The notes under the pieces are model-generated. The model was not told where the DNA came from. It saw only the letters and a list, made by a program, of their open reading frames with translations, and made no database searches. This document shows, one piece after another, positions 25,506-33,915 of a stretch of DNA of 61,263 nucleotides (its first letter is position 1; each line of letters opens with the position of its first letter). The position numbers were made by a program, and so were the translations under genes. The stretch is from Mycobacterium sp. 1100029.7 (lineage in GTDB: Bacteria > Actinomycetota > Actinomycetes > Mycobacteriales > Mycobacteriaceae): assembly GCF_001665235.1 (NCBI RefSeq), contig NZ_LZSC01000070.1:1-61263 (forward strand), given 5' to 3'.

Positions 25506-26467
25506 TGCGCCTGCTGGATGTACTTCGGTTCGATCAGCGTGCTCAGCGCGTTGCGGCCCGCGTCGTCGGATTTGATGTCCGAGTCCGCCACCGCGAGGGG
25601 CTCCACCCGCGTCAGCACCGCCCGCTGCGGATCCCCCGGCACCGGGTCGATGTCCACCAAGGTCCGGGTCAGCTCCTCCTGCGCCACGCTCAGCGGGATG
25701 CTCGCCTGCGAGGCCAGCAACGCTGCCAGTTGATCGGGGTGCGCCTTCGCCCACTTGCGGGCCTCCTCATAGCTGTCGACCACCGCCTGCAAAGCATCCG
25801 GGTGGTTCGCGATGAAATCTTCCCGGGCGTCCAAAAACCCGTAGGTGTTGAAGCTCGGGTTGCGGTAGATGAAGCGCGAGCCCGACTGCTGAATGGTCTC
25901 GGCGATGAACGGGTCCAAGCCGGACCACGCATCGACGTTGCCGCGCTCCAAAGCGGTCTTGCCGTCGGCGTGTTGCAGATTCACGATCTCGATGTCGCTG
26001 GGCGAAAGTCCCGCCGTGGCAAGCGATTGCAGCAGAAAGAAATACGGGTCGGTGCCCTTGGTGACGGCAACCTTCTTGCCCTTGAGGTCGGCTACCGAAT
26101 TGATGGGCGAGTTCTTGGTGACGACCAGCGCCGTCCACTCTCCCCCGGCGTACAGGTCGACGGCCTTGATCGGTGACCCGTTGGCCCGCGCGACCAATGC
26201 GGCGGAACCGGCTGTCGAGCCCACGTCGAGCGCCTGAGAGCGCAGACCCTCGTTGGCCTTGTTGCTGCCCGCTGACAGCACCCACGTGACGTGGTAACCG
26301 CGGTTCTCCAGCAGGTGTTGATCACGCACCACCAGACTCAACGGGCTGTAGTAAGCGTAGTCCACATGAATGTCCTTGGACGCCGTGCCGGAATTCGAAC
26401 CGCAGCCCGCCAGCGCGATCACGCCGGCAATGACCGAAAACGTTGCCAGATAACGGCGTTTCACCAT
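25502..26467 (-). CDS. ssuA: SsuA-type substrate-binding lipoprotein
   Basis: A 321-aa solute-binding lipoprotein: signal peptide with lipobox ALAGC (Cys22), then a periplasmic-binding fold of the nitrate/sulfonate/taurine type (VDYAYYSPLSLVVRDQ, LSAGSNKANEGL, DLKGKKVAVTKGT, NVDAWSGLDPFIA). It captures the ligand outside the membrane for the SsuB/SsuC-type importer. The ATG at 26467 overlaps the ATPase stop by 7 bp. An aliphatic sulfonate is the likely ligand given ssuD nearby, but related proteins bind taurine or other anions. Confidence 0.9.
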   Translation of the reverse strand: MVKRRYLATFSVIAGVIALAGCGSNSGTASKDIHVDYAYYSPLSLVVRDQHLLENRGYHVTWVLSAGSNKANEGLRSQALDVGSTAGSAALVARANGSPIKAVDLYAGGEWTALVVTKNSPINSVADLKGKKVAVTKGTDPYFFLLQSLATAGLSPSDIEIVNLQHADGKTALERGNVDAWSGLDPFIAETIQQSGSRFIYRNPSFNTYGFLDAREDFIANHPDALQAVVDSYEEARKWAKAHPDQLAALLASQASIPLSVAQEELTRTLVDIDPVPGDPQRAVLTRVEPLAVADSDIKSDDAGRNALSTLIEPKYIQQAH

Positions 26468-27279
26468 ACTGTCGCCTCCTCGTTGAGCACGGCCCGCAGG
26501 CTCGCACCGTTTCGCCGGGGTACACCGAGCTCGTCCAACAACTGATCCCGCAGCGCGGCGATACGCGAATCACCGCGATCACGTGGTTTGGGGATGGTGA
26601 TGTCGTGGGTGGCGGCGATACCCGCGCCGCGGGTGGACGCCCCGGTTTCCAAGACGCGCAGTATCAGCACCCGATCGGCCAGGATCACCGCCTCGTCCAC
26701 GTCATGGGTCACCAATACCGTTGTGGTCCCTGCCTCTTGCTGCACAGCATCCAGCAAATCCTGCATCCGCAGCCGGGTCAGGGCATCCAGCGCCGCCAGC
26801 GGTTCGTCGAGCAACAACACCTGTGGCTGCCGCGCCAGGGCACGTGCCAGTCCCGTCCGCTGAGCCATGCCGCCGGAGACCTGGCGCGGATAGTGCCCGG
26901 CGAATTCCTGCAGCCCGACGACATCCAGCCAATGCCGCACTGCGCCAGATCCTTTGGCTGCGCCGGGAGGCAGGCCGTATGCGACATTCGCCGCCAGGGA
27001 TCGCCACGGCAGCAGCCGAGGTTCCTGGAACACCACCGCGCAGCGCGGATCGATGCCGCGGACCGCTTCGCCGTCGATCTCGATGCGGCCGTTGCTGGGC
27101 CGGTCGAGCCCGGCGATGAGCCGCAACAGCGTCGACTTGCCGCTACCTGAGGCACCCAACAGCGCGACGACCTCACCCGGCTCGATTTCGATGTCGACGT
27201 CTCGCAGCACGGTGTGCGCTCCGAAGGTGCGCCCGACGCCACGCAGCGACAGCCGTGCCGGCGCAGGTTTGGTCGACAT
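26461..27279 (-). CDS. ssuB: SsuB-type ABC transporter ATPase
   Basis: A 272-aa nucleotide-binding subunit. Walker A is GASGSGKST, the Q-loop is VFQEPRLLPW, the signature is VSGGMAQR (a variant of LSGGQ), Walker B is VLLLDEPLAALD and the switch is VTHDVDEA. It heads the minus-strand operon. ATG 27279 was chosen; a GTG one codon upstream is also possible. The 258-bp gap upstream, shared divergently with an MFS gene, holds the promoter but I see no clear operator. Confidence 0.92.
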   Translation of the reverse strand: MSTKPAPARLSLRGVGRTFGAHTVLRDVDIEIEPGEVVALLGASGSGKSTLLRLIAGLDRPSNGRIEIDGEAVRGIDPRCAVVFQEPRLLPWRSLAANVAYGLPPGAAKGSGAVRHWLDVVGLQEFAGHYPRQVSGGMAQRTGLARALARQPQVLLLDEPLAALDALTRLRMQDLLDAVQQEAGTTTVLVTHDVDEAVILADRVLILRVLETGASTRGAGIAATHDITIPKPRDRGDSRIAALRDQLLDELGVPRRNGASLRAVLNEEATVW

Positions 27280-27537
27280 CACCCGCGCAGCCTAGGAATC
27301 GCGGTGCGGGGCCGCCAGGTTTGCGTCGGCGATGATTCAAACCCGGTCGGGCTGGGCAGACTTCACCGCTGACAATCGGTGTTGTAGCGCCTGGGGGAAT
27401 AGGCATTGAACAGCGTCGCTTCTGCTCGACGTGCGGCGCTAGTTCTCGACGCGCGCTGGGATGCACAGCGTTGTGGCCGATATCACCGCGACGCCGACGT
27501 CCATCGATCGACGCGTGCAGAAACTGGGGAGGAAGCA

Positions 27538-28773
27538 GTGTGCAGGCCACATGTGGCAGCGCCTCGCGGGGCGCGCCCGGCGCCGACGAGACCACACGAA
27601 CATGACGGATCCGAGGTGTTGTTCGCCGCGGTGTTGGCCGTACTGCTGGCGACCGGATGGGCTGCCAACCACTTCGCTGGATTGATGCCCGTGATCAGCG
27701 ACCGGCAGCATCTGGACCGGTCCACGCTCGACGCCGTCTTCGCAATTTACGCGGTGGGCCTGCTGCCCGGTCTGATCATCGGCGGACGCGCCTCCGACGT
27801 GTTGGGCCGGCAGCCGGTGGCGTGGGCGGGGTCGGTCACGTCGCTGGCCGGCACGGTCGCGATGTTGGTGTCGCAGCATTCGGCGGTGTTGCTCGGCGGG
27901 CGGTTGATCGTCGGCGTCGGCGTGGGGCTGGTGATCAGCTCATGCACCGCGTGGGCCTCGGACATGAAGGGTCCGGCCGGAGCCGCCGTCGCCGGTGCCG
28001 TCCTGACCGCGGGATTCGCAGTCGGCCCGTTCGCCTCCGGGTTGATCACGTCGGTCAGCCAGACCGGGCAAACCGGGGTGTGGGAGTCGTTCGGGATCGC
28101 CGCCGCTCTGGTCGTGCTGGCGACCGTTGTCGCCGTGGTCGCTGCCTGGCGCTCACCCTCGACAGCACCGCCCGCCGGGCGGCGGCAGCAACAGTCGGGG
28201 GTGGCGCGTCACGACATCGCCAGGGCGTTGAGTTGGGCTCTCCCGCTGGCGCCGTGGGTGTTCTCCTCGGCGACTCTCGCCTTCGTCACGATCCCTACCC
28301 GGGTGCATACCGGGCTCGCGGCGCCGATGGCCGCGGGTATTGCCGCGCTGATCGCCAACGGCGCCAGCGGCGCCATTCAACTGATCGCCCGGGCCCGTCG
28401 TTGGGGTCCGCACACCGGCACCGTCGGCGCCGTGTTGGCGGCGCTTGGCTACGGCGCCACCGCGGTGGCGCCGTCGACCATGGCGCCGGCAGCTGCCTTG
28501 CCGTTGCTCCTAGTTCTGGGATGCGCGTCCGGGCTGGTATTGCGTGAGGGGCTGATCGACTTGGAAGCCGCTGCGCCGCAACGCCTACGCGGTGCGCTGA
28601 CCGGAGCGTTCTACACGGTGAGCTACCTCGGCTTCGGCCTGCCGATGCTGTTGAGCAGCGTAGGGTTCGGCAAGGCCGCGGCATCGATCCTCGCGGTCAT
28701 GGCGGTGCTGGCGTTGCTGACCGCCATAATCCGCGCGGCGCGACTGCGTCGAGACAACCACCGGCAGAGATGA
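27538..28773 (+). CDS. MFS transporter
   Basis: A 411-aa major facilitator with about 12 helices. The loop after helix 2 (GGRASDVLGRQPVAW) is a good motif A. The start is GTG 27538, with a strong GGGGAGG ribosome-binding site 5-10 nt upstream; the frame is open further upstream but that part is not protein-like. The N-terminal 25-30 residues before helix 1 are Arg/Pro-rich. The helix 6-7 loop is basic. It is divergent from ssuB. The substrate is unknown. Confidence 0.86.
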   Translation: MCRPHVAAPRGARPAPTRPHEHDGSEVLFAAVLAVLLATGWAANHFAGLMPVISDRQHLDRSTLDAVFAIYAVGLLPGLIIGGRASDVLGRQPVAWAGSVTSLAGTVAMLVSQHSAVLLGGRLIVGVGVGLVISSCTAWASDMKGPAGAAVAGAVLTAGFAVGPFASGLITSVSQTGQTGVWESFGIAAALVVLATVVAVVAAWRSPSTAPPAGRRQQQSGVARHDIARALSWALPLAPWVFSSATLAFVTIPTRVHTGLAAPMAAGIAALIANGASGAIQLIARARRWGPHTGTVGAVLAALGYGATAVAPSTMAPAAALPLLLVLGCASGLVLREGLIDLEAAAPQRLRGALTGAFYTVSYLGFGLPMLLSSVGFGKAAASILAVMAVLALLTAIIRAARLRRDNHRQR

Positions 28774-28784
28774 TTCGCGACTTG

Positions 28785-29726
28785 TTACAGCGCGAGCGCT
28801 TGGCGCAGCACCGCGATCTTCTCAGCCTGTTCCCGCTTGGAGATCGCCGCGTCTTGAATCAGCATCGAGCCGTGGAACGTCCCTGGGAACAAATGCAATT
28901 CGACGCTGATGCCGGCGGCGAGCATGGCCAGCGCGTAGGCGACGCCTTCATCGCGCAACGGGTCGAAGTGCATGACCGAGACGTAGGCCGGCGGCAGACC
29001 CGTCAGATCCGTGGCGCGAGCAGGCGCGGCATAGATCGGCACGTCGTCGGCGCCGGGGCGCCCGGGCCCCAGGTAAGAGTCCCAGCTGACAATCGCGCGG
29101 GGCCGACTCCACATCGGGGTGTCGGTGAAATCGGTCATGCTCGCGGTGACCAGTCGATCGTCGAGTTCGGGCACGGACAGAAATTGAAACGCGATGTGCG
29201 GACCACCGCGGTCGCGGGCCAGCAGTGCCAACGCGGCACACAGTCCGCCACCGGCGCTCATTCCCAGAATGGCAATGCGTTGCGGGTCGATCGCCAATTC
29301 GTCGGCGTGCTTTGCGGTCCAGACCAGTCCGGCATAAACATCCTCCAGCCCGCCGGGGAACGGTGTTTCCGGGGCGAGGCGGTAATCGACCGAAACCACG
29401 ATGACGCCGAGCGCCCGCGCCAGCTCCACGTTGAAGGCGTGGTCGATTTCCAGGTCACCGGCGATGAAGCCGCCGCCGTGGACGTTGTAGACCGCGGCCG
29501 GGCCAGAGCGATGGTCTGGCCGGTAAATGCGGATGGGCACGTCGGGATCGCCTTCGCGGCCCGGAATTTGGCGATCCTCGATCTGAACGCCGGTGGTGTC
29601 CGCCGGCGGGAACTGGGCGACCATCTGCGACAGTGCCGCCCGGACGGCCAGCGGGTCAGCGTCCGGCAGGTCGGGCAAGTGTGGGATGACCCCAGCAAGT
29701 TCGGGATCCAACGCGTAGGTCGTCAT
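28785..29726 (-). CDS. HSL-family alpha/beta hydrolase (esterase/lipase)
   Basis: A 313-aa carboxylesterase of the hormone-sensitive lipase family. The oxyanion motif is NVHGGGFIAGD, the nucleophile elbow is GMSAGGG, a probable acid lies in HFDPLRDEG, and the catalytic His is in PGTFHGSML. No signal peptide is seen, so it is cytosolic. Mycobacterial relatives are the Lip esterases acting on short or medium acyl esters. The start is ATG 29726. It is tail-to-tail with the MFS gene. Confidence 0.92.
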   Translation of the reverse strand: MTTYALDPELAGVIPHLPDLPDADPLAVRAALSQMVAQFPPADTTGVQIEDRQIPGREGDPDVPIRIYRPDHRSGPAAVYNVHGGGFIAGDLEIDHAFNVELARALGVIVVSVDYRLAPETPFPGGLEDVYAGLVWTAKHADELAIDPQRIAILGMSAGGGLCAALALLARDRGGPHIAFQFLSVPELDDRLVTASMTDFTDTPMWSRPRAIVSWDSYLGPGRPGADDVPIYAAPARATDLTGLPPAYVSVMHFDPLRDEGVAYALAMLAAGISVELHLFPGTFHGSMLIQDAAISKREQAEKIAVLRQALAL

Positions 29727-29854
29727 GGGGCACTCCTGAATCGCTCGGCAGCAACGTCGCTGAGTATCTTGCCCCCGCCCCGCGGTATCTGGCTAGATCG
29801 ATCCACCACTGATGCGCGACACGTACACATTCATGCCTTGCGCGGCCGTTGAAT

Positions 29855-30745
29855 TCAGTGCTTGCGCACGGCGGTAAAGAATTTCTCGCGTAGCAATCGG
29901 TCGAAAATCGGCGGCAATCCATCGACGGACCGACCGTATTCATTGGCGGCCTTATCCACCAGATCCACCCCGGTGACCGTCCAACCTTGTTGACCCAGCC
30001 AGTCTTTGGTGTCCACGCGCGGATCGTCGTACCACAGCTCGGCGACGGGCGGTTGCGATGCCAGTTGGCTGACGGCAGGCATGCCCTCGGCGAATTCTTT
30101 GAGTTCGCCGGTGTTGGGCCCCAATTCGGCAGCGATCTGGCTCCCGACCGCCGACAACTCGTGCAGTCTGGCGAACAGCGCGTCCTGAGCGGCTCCGGGC
30201 AGATAGGGCAGCAGCCCCTCCAACGCCCACGCCGTCGGTTGCTGGGGATCAAAGCCGGCGTCGATCAGCGCGCTCGCCCAATCGTCGCGCAGATCGATCG
30301 CGACCACGACACGCCGGGCCAGCGGTGCGGCACCCCGGTCGTCGAGGACCTGCTGCTTGAATTCCAGCACCCGCGGCTGGTCGACCTCGAAGACCGTATA
30401 GCCGGCAGGCCATGCCAGTCGATACGCTCGCGCATCCAGACCGGCCGCCAAGATCACTGCCTGAGTGGTCCCGGACTGCGCTGCCCGAGTGAAGAATTCG
30501 TCGAAGAACCGGGTGCGCACCCCGACCCATTGGGCGTTGAACGCCGCCGCGCTGTCCATATCGGTATTGGTCACTGCGGCAGCCAAATTCGGCTCCCCCG
30601 CGGCCACGACGAAACCCGCGGCGAAGTCGTCGTTCGCCAATGGCGGATCCAACGCGGCGTCGAGGGCACGCCCGGCACAGACGGCCAGGGCGGTCAACCC
30701 GACGCTCGTCACGATGTCCCAGGTGTCCCCGGCAGTTCGGGACAT
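29855..30745 (-). CDS. SAM-dependent methyltransferase (leucine carboxyl methyltransferase-like, TIGR00027 type)
   Basis: A 296-aa member of the large mycobacterial family of putative O-methyltransferases. DTWDIVTSVG near the N-terminus, the hallmark VILAAGLDARAYRL SAM-binding motif, FEVDQPRVLEFK, and ALEGLLPYLP are all present. ATG 30745 was chosen because GGAGG precedes it by 5 nt; ATGs at 30757 and 30760 are alternatives. The methyl acceptor is unknown. The 258-bp gap upstream leads to the divergent peroxidase gene and shows no other gene. Confidence 0.91.
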   Translation of the reverse strand: MSRTAGDTWDIVTSVGLTALAVCAGRALDAALDPPLANDDFAAGFVVAAGEPNLAAAVTNTDMDSAAAFNAQWVGVRTRFFDEFFTRAAQSGTTQAVILAAGLDARAYRLAWPAGYTVFEVDQPRVLEFKQQVLDDRGAAPLARRVVVAIDLRDDWASALIDAGFDPQQPTAWALEGLLPYLPGAAQDALFARLHELSAVGSQIAAELGPNTGELKEFAEGMPAVSQLASQPPVAELWYDDPRVDTKDWLGQQGWTVTGVDLVDKAANEYGRSVDGLPPIFDRLLREKFFTAVRKH

Positions 30746-31003
30746 GGCGGCCTCCATCATTTCGTTCACACAACTAACAAAACTGTACACCGATCGCCGG
30801 GCCCGGCCCCGTCGCCGAAGGTTTGGCTCCCACTGCGTCAATGCGGACTTTGCTGCCAGAACAAGCCTAAAGTGCGCCCTTGCTTGCGGTTTCACCAGAG
30901 CGGTGCGCAAGGGATGTCGCGAGCACCCCTCGGCCCCGATGCTCAGCGCCGCTGACGGGCATAGAGTGAGCCGTCCACGTCGCAGCCCGACAGGAGACCA
31001 ACG

Positions 31004-31945
31004 ATGCCACTACCGACCGACGAGAAGTTGCTGGAGCTCAGCGACAAGATACTGGCGACATTCACCCAGATCTTTGGTGAGCATCCCGGCATTCGCCCGG
31101 CCCACGGAAAGGGCACCCTGCTGACCGGCAGCTTCACGCCATCGGCCGCGGCAGCGAATCTGTCTCTCGCTCAACCGTTTCAACAGTCGTCGACACCGGT
31201 GTTGGTTCGATTCTCGGACTCGACCGGGCTGCCGAATGTTCCCGACACCGATCCGAACAGCCTCCCCAAGGGGATAGCGATCCGATTCCAGCTGGCCGAG
31301 CACGTGCACACCGACGTCATCGCTCATTCCAACGACGGGTTCCCGGCCCGCACCGCCGACGACTTCCTCGAGTTCCTGCAGGCGCTGGCGAGCAGCGATC
31401 CAGCCAGTCCGACGGGCTCGCCACTGGAGGCCTACTTGGGCACGCATCCGGCCGCGTTGCGATTCGTTCAGGCGCCCAAGCCTTTCCCTGCCAGCTTTGC
31501 CCACGAATCGTTTTTCGGCGTGAACGCACTGAAGTTCACCAATGCGGCCGGCGAGAGCAGGTTCGGGCGCTACCGCGTCATCCCTGCCGCGGGCCCGAAA
31601 TATCTCGACGAATCCGCGGTCGCATCCCAGGAGGACAACTATCTATTCGACGAGCTCGCCGAGCGCATCGCGGCCGGCCCGGTGCGGTTCACCCTGGCCG
31701 TGCAACTCGCGCAAGACGCCGACGTCGTCGACGACGCCACCATCGGCTGGCCGGCCGACCGGGAAATCCGCGAGCTGGGCACGGTCGAACTGACCGCTCC
31801 CGCCACCGACGAGGCCGGACAGCAGAAACACGTCATCTTCGACCCCATCCCGCGACTGCCCGGCATCGATCCGTCCGACGACCCACTGCTGGAGTTCCGC
31901 GCCGCGCTCTACCTGATCAGCGGTCGGCGGCGCCGGGCTGCCTAG
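31004..31945 (+). CDS. Catalase-related (SrpA-type) haem peroxidase
   Basis: A 313-aa protein of the small catalase-like family. Catalase-core features are visible: the N-terminal HGKGTLLTGSF with the probable distal His, VLVRFSDSTG, GIAIRFQL, SNDGFPARTADDFLEF, NALKFTNAAGESRFGRYRV, and a C-terminal FDPIPRLPGIDPSDDPLLEFR. At 313 aa it lacks the long C-terminal part of true catalases, as expected for catalase-related peroxidases. It should reduce peroxides with organic donors. The next gene starts 44 bp downstream. Confidence 0.9.
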   Translation: MPLPTDEKLLELSDKILATFTQIFGEHPGIRPAHGKGTLLTGSFTPSAAAANLSLAQPFQQSSTPVLVRFSDSTGLPNVPDTDPNSLPKGIAIRFQLAEHVHTDVIAHSNDGFPARTADDFLEFLQALASSDPASPTGSPLEAYLGTHPAALRFVQAPKPFPASFAHESFFGVNALKFTNAAGESRFGRYRVIPAAGPKYLDESAVASQEDNYLFDELAERIAAGPVRFTLAVQLAQDADVVDDATIGWPADREIRELGTVELTAPATDEAGQQKHVIFDPIPRLPGIDPSDDPLLEFRAALYLISGRRRRAA

Positions 31946-31989
31946 GCCCCTGGGAATGAAGTCGGAAACCGGGCGGTTCGTGTGAAGCA

Positions 31990-33060
31990 ATGAAGTTCCT
32001 GCTGATAACGCTGATCACGCATACACCGGATCCGGTTTCGGGCACGAAGAAGAGCCCGGCCGAGCGGCTGCGCGAGGTACTCGACAAGGCGGTGCTCGCG
32101 GAGGAATTGGGCTTCGACGGCTTCGCCGTCGGCGAGCGCCATGAGGACCCGTTCATTTCGTCCTCGCCGCCGGTGGTGCTGAGCAATATCGCCGCCCGCA
32201 CCTCGAAAATCGGCTTGTTCACCGGGGTTACGACGTTGAGCCTGCTCGATCCGGTGCGTGCCTTCGAGGACTATTCGACGCTGGACAACCTTTCCGGTGG
32301 CCGCCTCGAGTTGATCATCGGCAAGGGCAACGGCGCCGCCCAGGCTCAGCTGTTTCATGTGACGCCCGAGGATCAATGGGACCGAAACCGCGAAGGTTAC
32401 GAGCTGTTTCGCCTGCTGTGGGGAAGTGCGGAGGTGACCTGGGCGGGCCGGTTCCGGCCGTCGCTGGTCAACGCCAAGGCGCTGCCCCGGCCGCTACAGC
32501 AGCGGATTCGGATCTGGCACGGCAGCGCTACCAGTAAGGACTCCGTCGATCTCGCGGCGCGTCACGGCGACCCGATCTTCTCAGCCAATGTCAGCCACCC
32601 GATCGAGCCCTATGCCGAGCTGGTGCATCACTACCGGCAGCGGTGGGAGTTTTACGGTCATCGGCCTCAGGACGCTCTGGTCGGTGCGGGGACGGCCGGT
32701 TTCTACGTCACGCGTAAGTCGCAGGAGGCGGTGGATGCCTACCGGCCGATGTTCGAGGCGCGTCTGGCGTTCGCGCGTCGCGCCGGGTTGCCGACGGTGT
32801 TCGAAACCATCGATGACTTCGTCGAGCGCAGCTCGGCGTTGGTGGGCAGTCCCGAGCAGGTGATCGACAAAGTGGGGCGCTATCACGAGCAGCTGGGCCA
32901 GGAAGTGATGCACCTGTCCGCCGACACCGACGCCGTGACTCCCGATCAGCAGCGACGCAGCCTCGAACTGTTTCAGGCCGAGGTGGCGCCCGTTCTTCGT
33001 CAGCGCATCCCGAGCCGGCCGTTGATCGCCCAGTCGACTACGAAAGTCGTTGCTGGATAG
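31990..33060 (+). CDS. LLM class flavin-dependent oxidoreductase
   Basis: A 356-aa luciferase-like flavin oxidoreductase: ELGFDGFAVGERHEDPFISSSPP, ARTSKIGLFTGVTTLSL, DYSTLDNLSGGRLELIIGKG and the C-terminal ALVGSPEQVIDKVGRYHEQLG are typical. It follows the catalase-related peroxidase by 44 bp on the same strand and ends 1 bp before the convergent Nudix gene. The cofactor (FMN or F420) and substrate are not determinable by eye. Confidence 0.89.
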   Translation: MKFLLITLITHTPDPVSGTKKSPAERLREVLDKAVLAEELGFDGFAVGERHEDPFISSSPPVVLSNIAARTSKIGLFTGVTTLSLLDPVRAFEDYSTLDNLSGGRLELIIGKGNGAAQAQLFHVTPEDQWDRNREGYELFRLLWGSAEVTWAGRFRPSLVNAKALPRPLQQRIRIWHGSATSKDSVDLAARHGDPIFSANVSHPIEPYAELVHHYRQRWEFYGHRPQDALVGAGTAGFYVTRKSQEAVDAYRPMFEARLAFARRAGLPTVFETIDDFVERSSALVGSPEQVIDKVGRYHEQLGQEVMHLSADTDAVTPDQQRRSLELFQAEVAPVLRQRIPSRPLIAQSTTKVVAG

Positions 33061-33780
33061 CTACTTCCAGGCAAAAACTGGTTGTTCGAGCTCATCGACG
33101 CGGTCCGCGCGGCCCTCCAGGCACAACCAACGTACTTGCAGCAGCACCGCACCGGTCGGTGCATGGATCAGGTCGTTGCCCAGCGGGATCTGCACGACCG
33201 GTCGCGGACTTTCGGCGATCGTGATGAACCGCGGCGAGTCGTCCCGTTGCAACTGGTGCAATCCCACGCGATAGACGGCCACGACCTCGTCCGGCGCCGG
33301 GTGCAGATCGAGCCGTCCACCGCCCCAGACCACCACCGGGGTGATCACGTATCCCGATCGCGTCGGGTAGTCGTCGAGCAGGCCCAGCACCGTCGAGTCG
33401 GGGAGTTCGACACCGACCTCCTCGCGCAGTTCGCGCAGCGCGGCGTCGACGACCGTCTCACCCGGATCGAGGCGCCCACCGGGAAGCGCCCACTGCGCTG
33501 CATGCGTGCTGAGACGGGATGCTCTGCGGCACAGCAGAAAAGCCGCGCCCCCGGACACGTCGACCATGCGGCCGTCCAAGTGCGCCGCCGGCAACGGACG
33601 CCCGGCATTCCACTCGTCCACCGACACCGGATCCACCCGGTCCTCCCCGACTTCGGAGTCGACCAGCACCACCGCGACGGCGGCATGCCGCTTGGTCGGA
33701 TCGGCGACTACGCGACGGTCGTGAGCGGCCAGATGCTCGCGGATCCGCTCTCTCAGCGCTTCGTCATAGGGGATGGTCAC
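33061..33780 (-). CDS. NUDIX hydrolase
   Basis: A 239-aa pyrophosphohydrolase. The Nudix box starts at GGRLDPGETVVDAALREL and ends REEVGV, fitting the GX5EX7REUXEEXGU consensus. The N-terminal portion carries a long insert before strand 1, and the C-terminal part has the IPLGNDLIHAPTGAVL stretch. The layout resembles CoA-pyrophosphatase-like Nudix proteins, but the substrate is only a guess. The start is ATG 33780. It is divergent from a DHA2 efflux gene. Confidence 0.9.
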   Translation of the reverse strand: MTIPYDEALRERIREHLAAHDRRVVADPTKRHAAVAVVLVDSEVGEDRVDPVSVDEWNAGRPLPAAHLDGRMVDVSGGAAFLLCRRASRLSTHAAQWALPGGRLDPGETVVDAALRELREEVGVELPDSTVLGLLDDYPTRSGYVITPVVVWGGGRLDLHPAPDEVVAVYRVGLHQLQRDDSPRFITIAESPRPVVQIPLGNDLIHAPTGAVLLQVRWLCLEGRADRVDELEQPVFAWK

Positions 33781-33844
33781 CGCTCGAGCCTAGGCCGAGA
33801 CGTTTCTCACATCCGCGCGATCGGTTCCCACCTCCGCAGCAAAG

Positions 33845-33858
33845 TATAGTCAGCTATA
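33845..33858. promoter_or_regulatory. Small inverted repeat, candidate operator between Nudix and DHA2 efflux genes
   Basis: TATAG-TCAG-CTATA, 5-bp perfect arms with a 4-bp spacer, lies in the 135-bp divergent gap, 58 bp before the TTG start of the efflux gene. It is AT-rich in a GC-rich genome, which makes it stand out. It may also overlap a -10 element. No regulator gene is adjacent. Confidence 0.35.
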
Positions 33859-33915
33859 TCCAGCATTCGGCGGTCCGGTCTCGTCGATCGGTCAGCAGGC
33901 TCACGCGAGGAAGTC

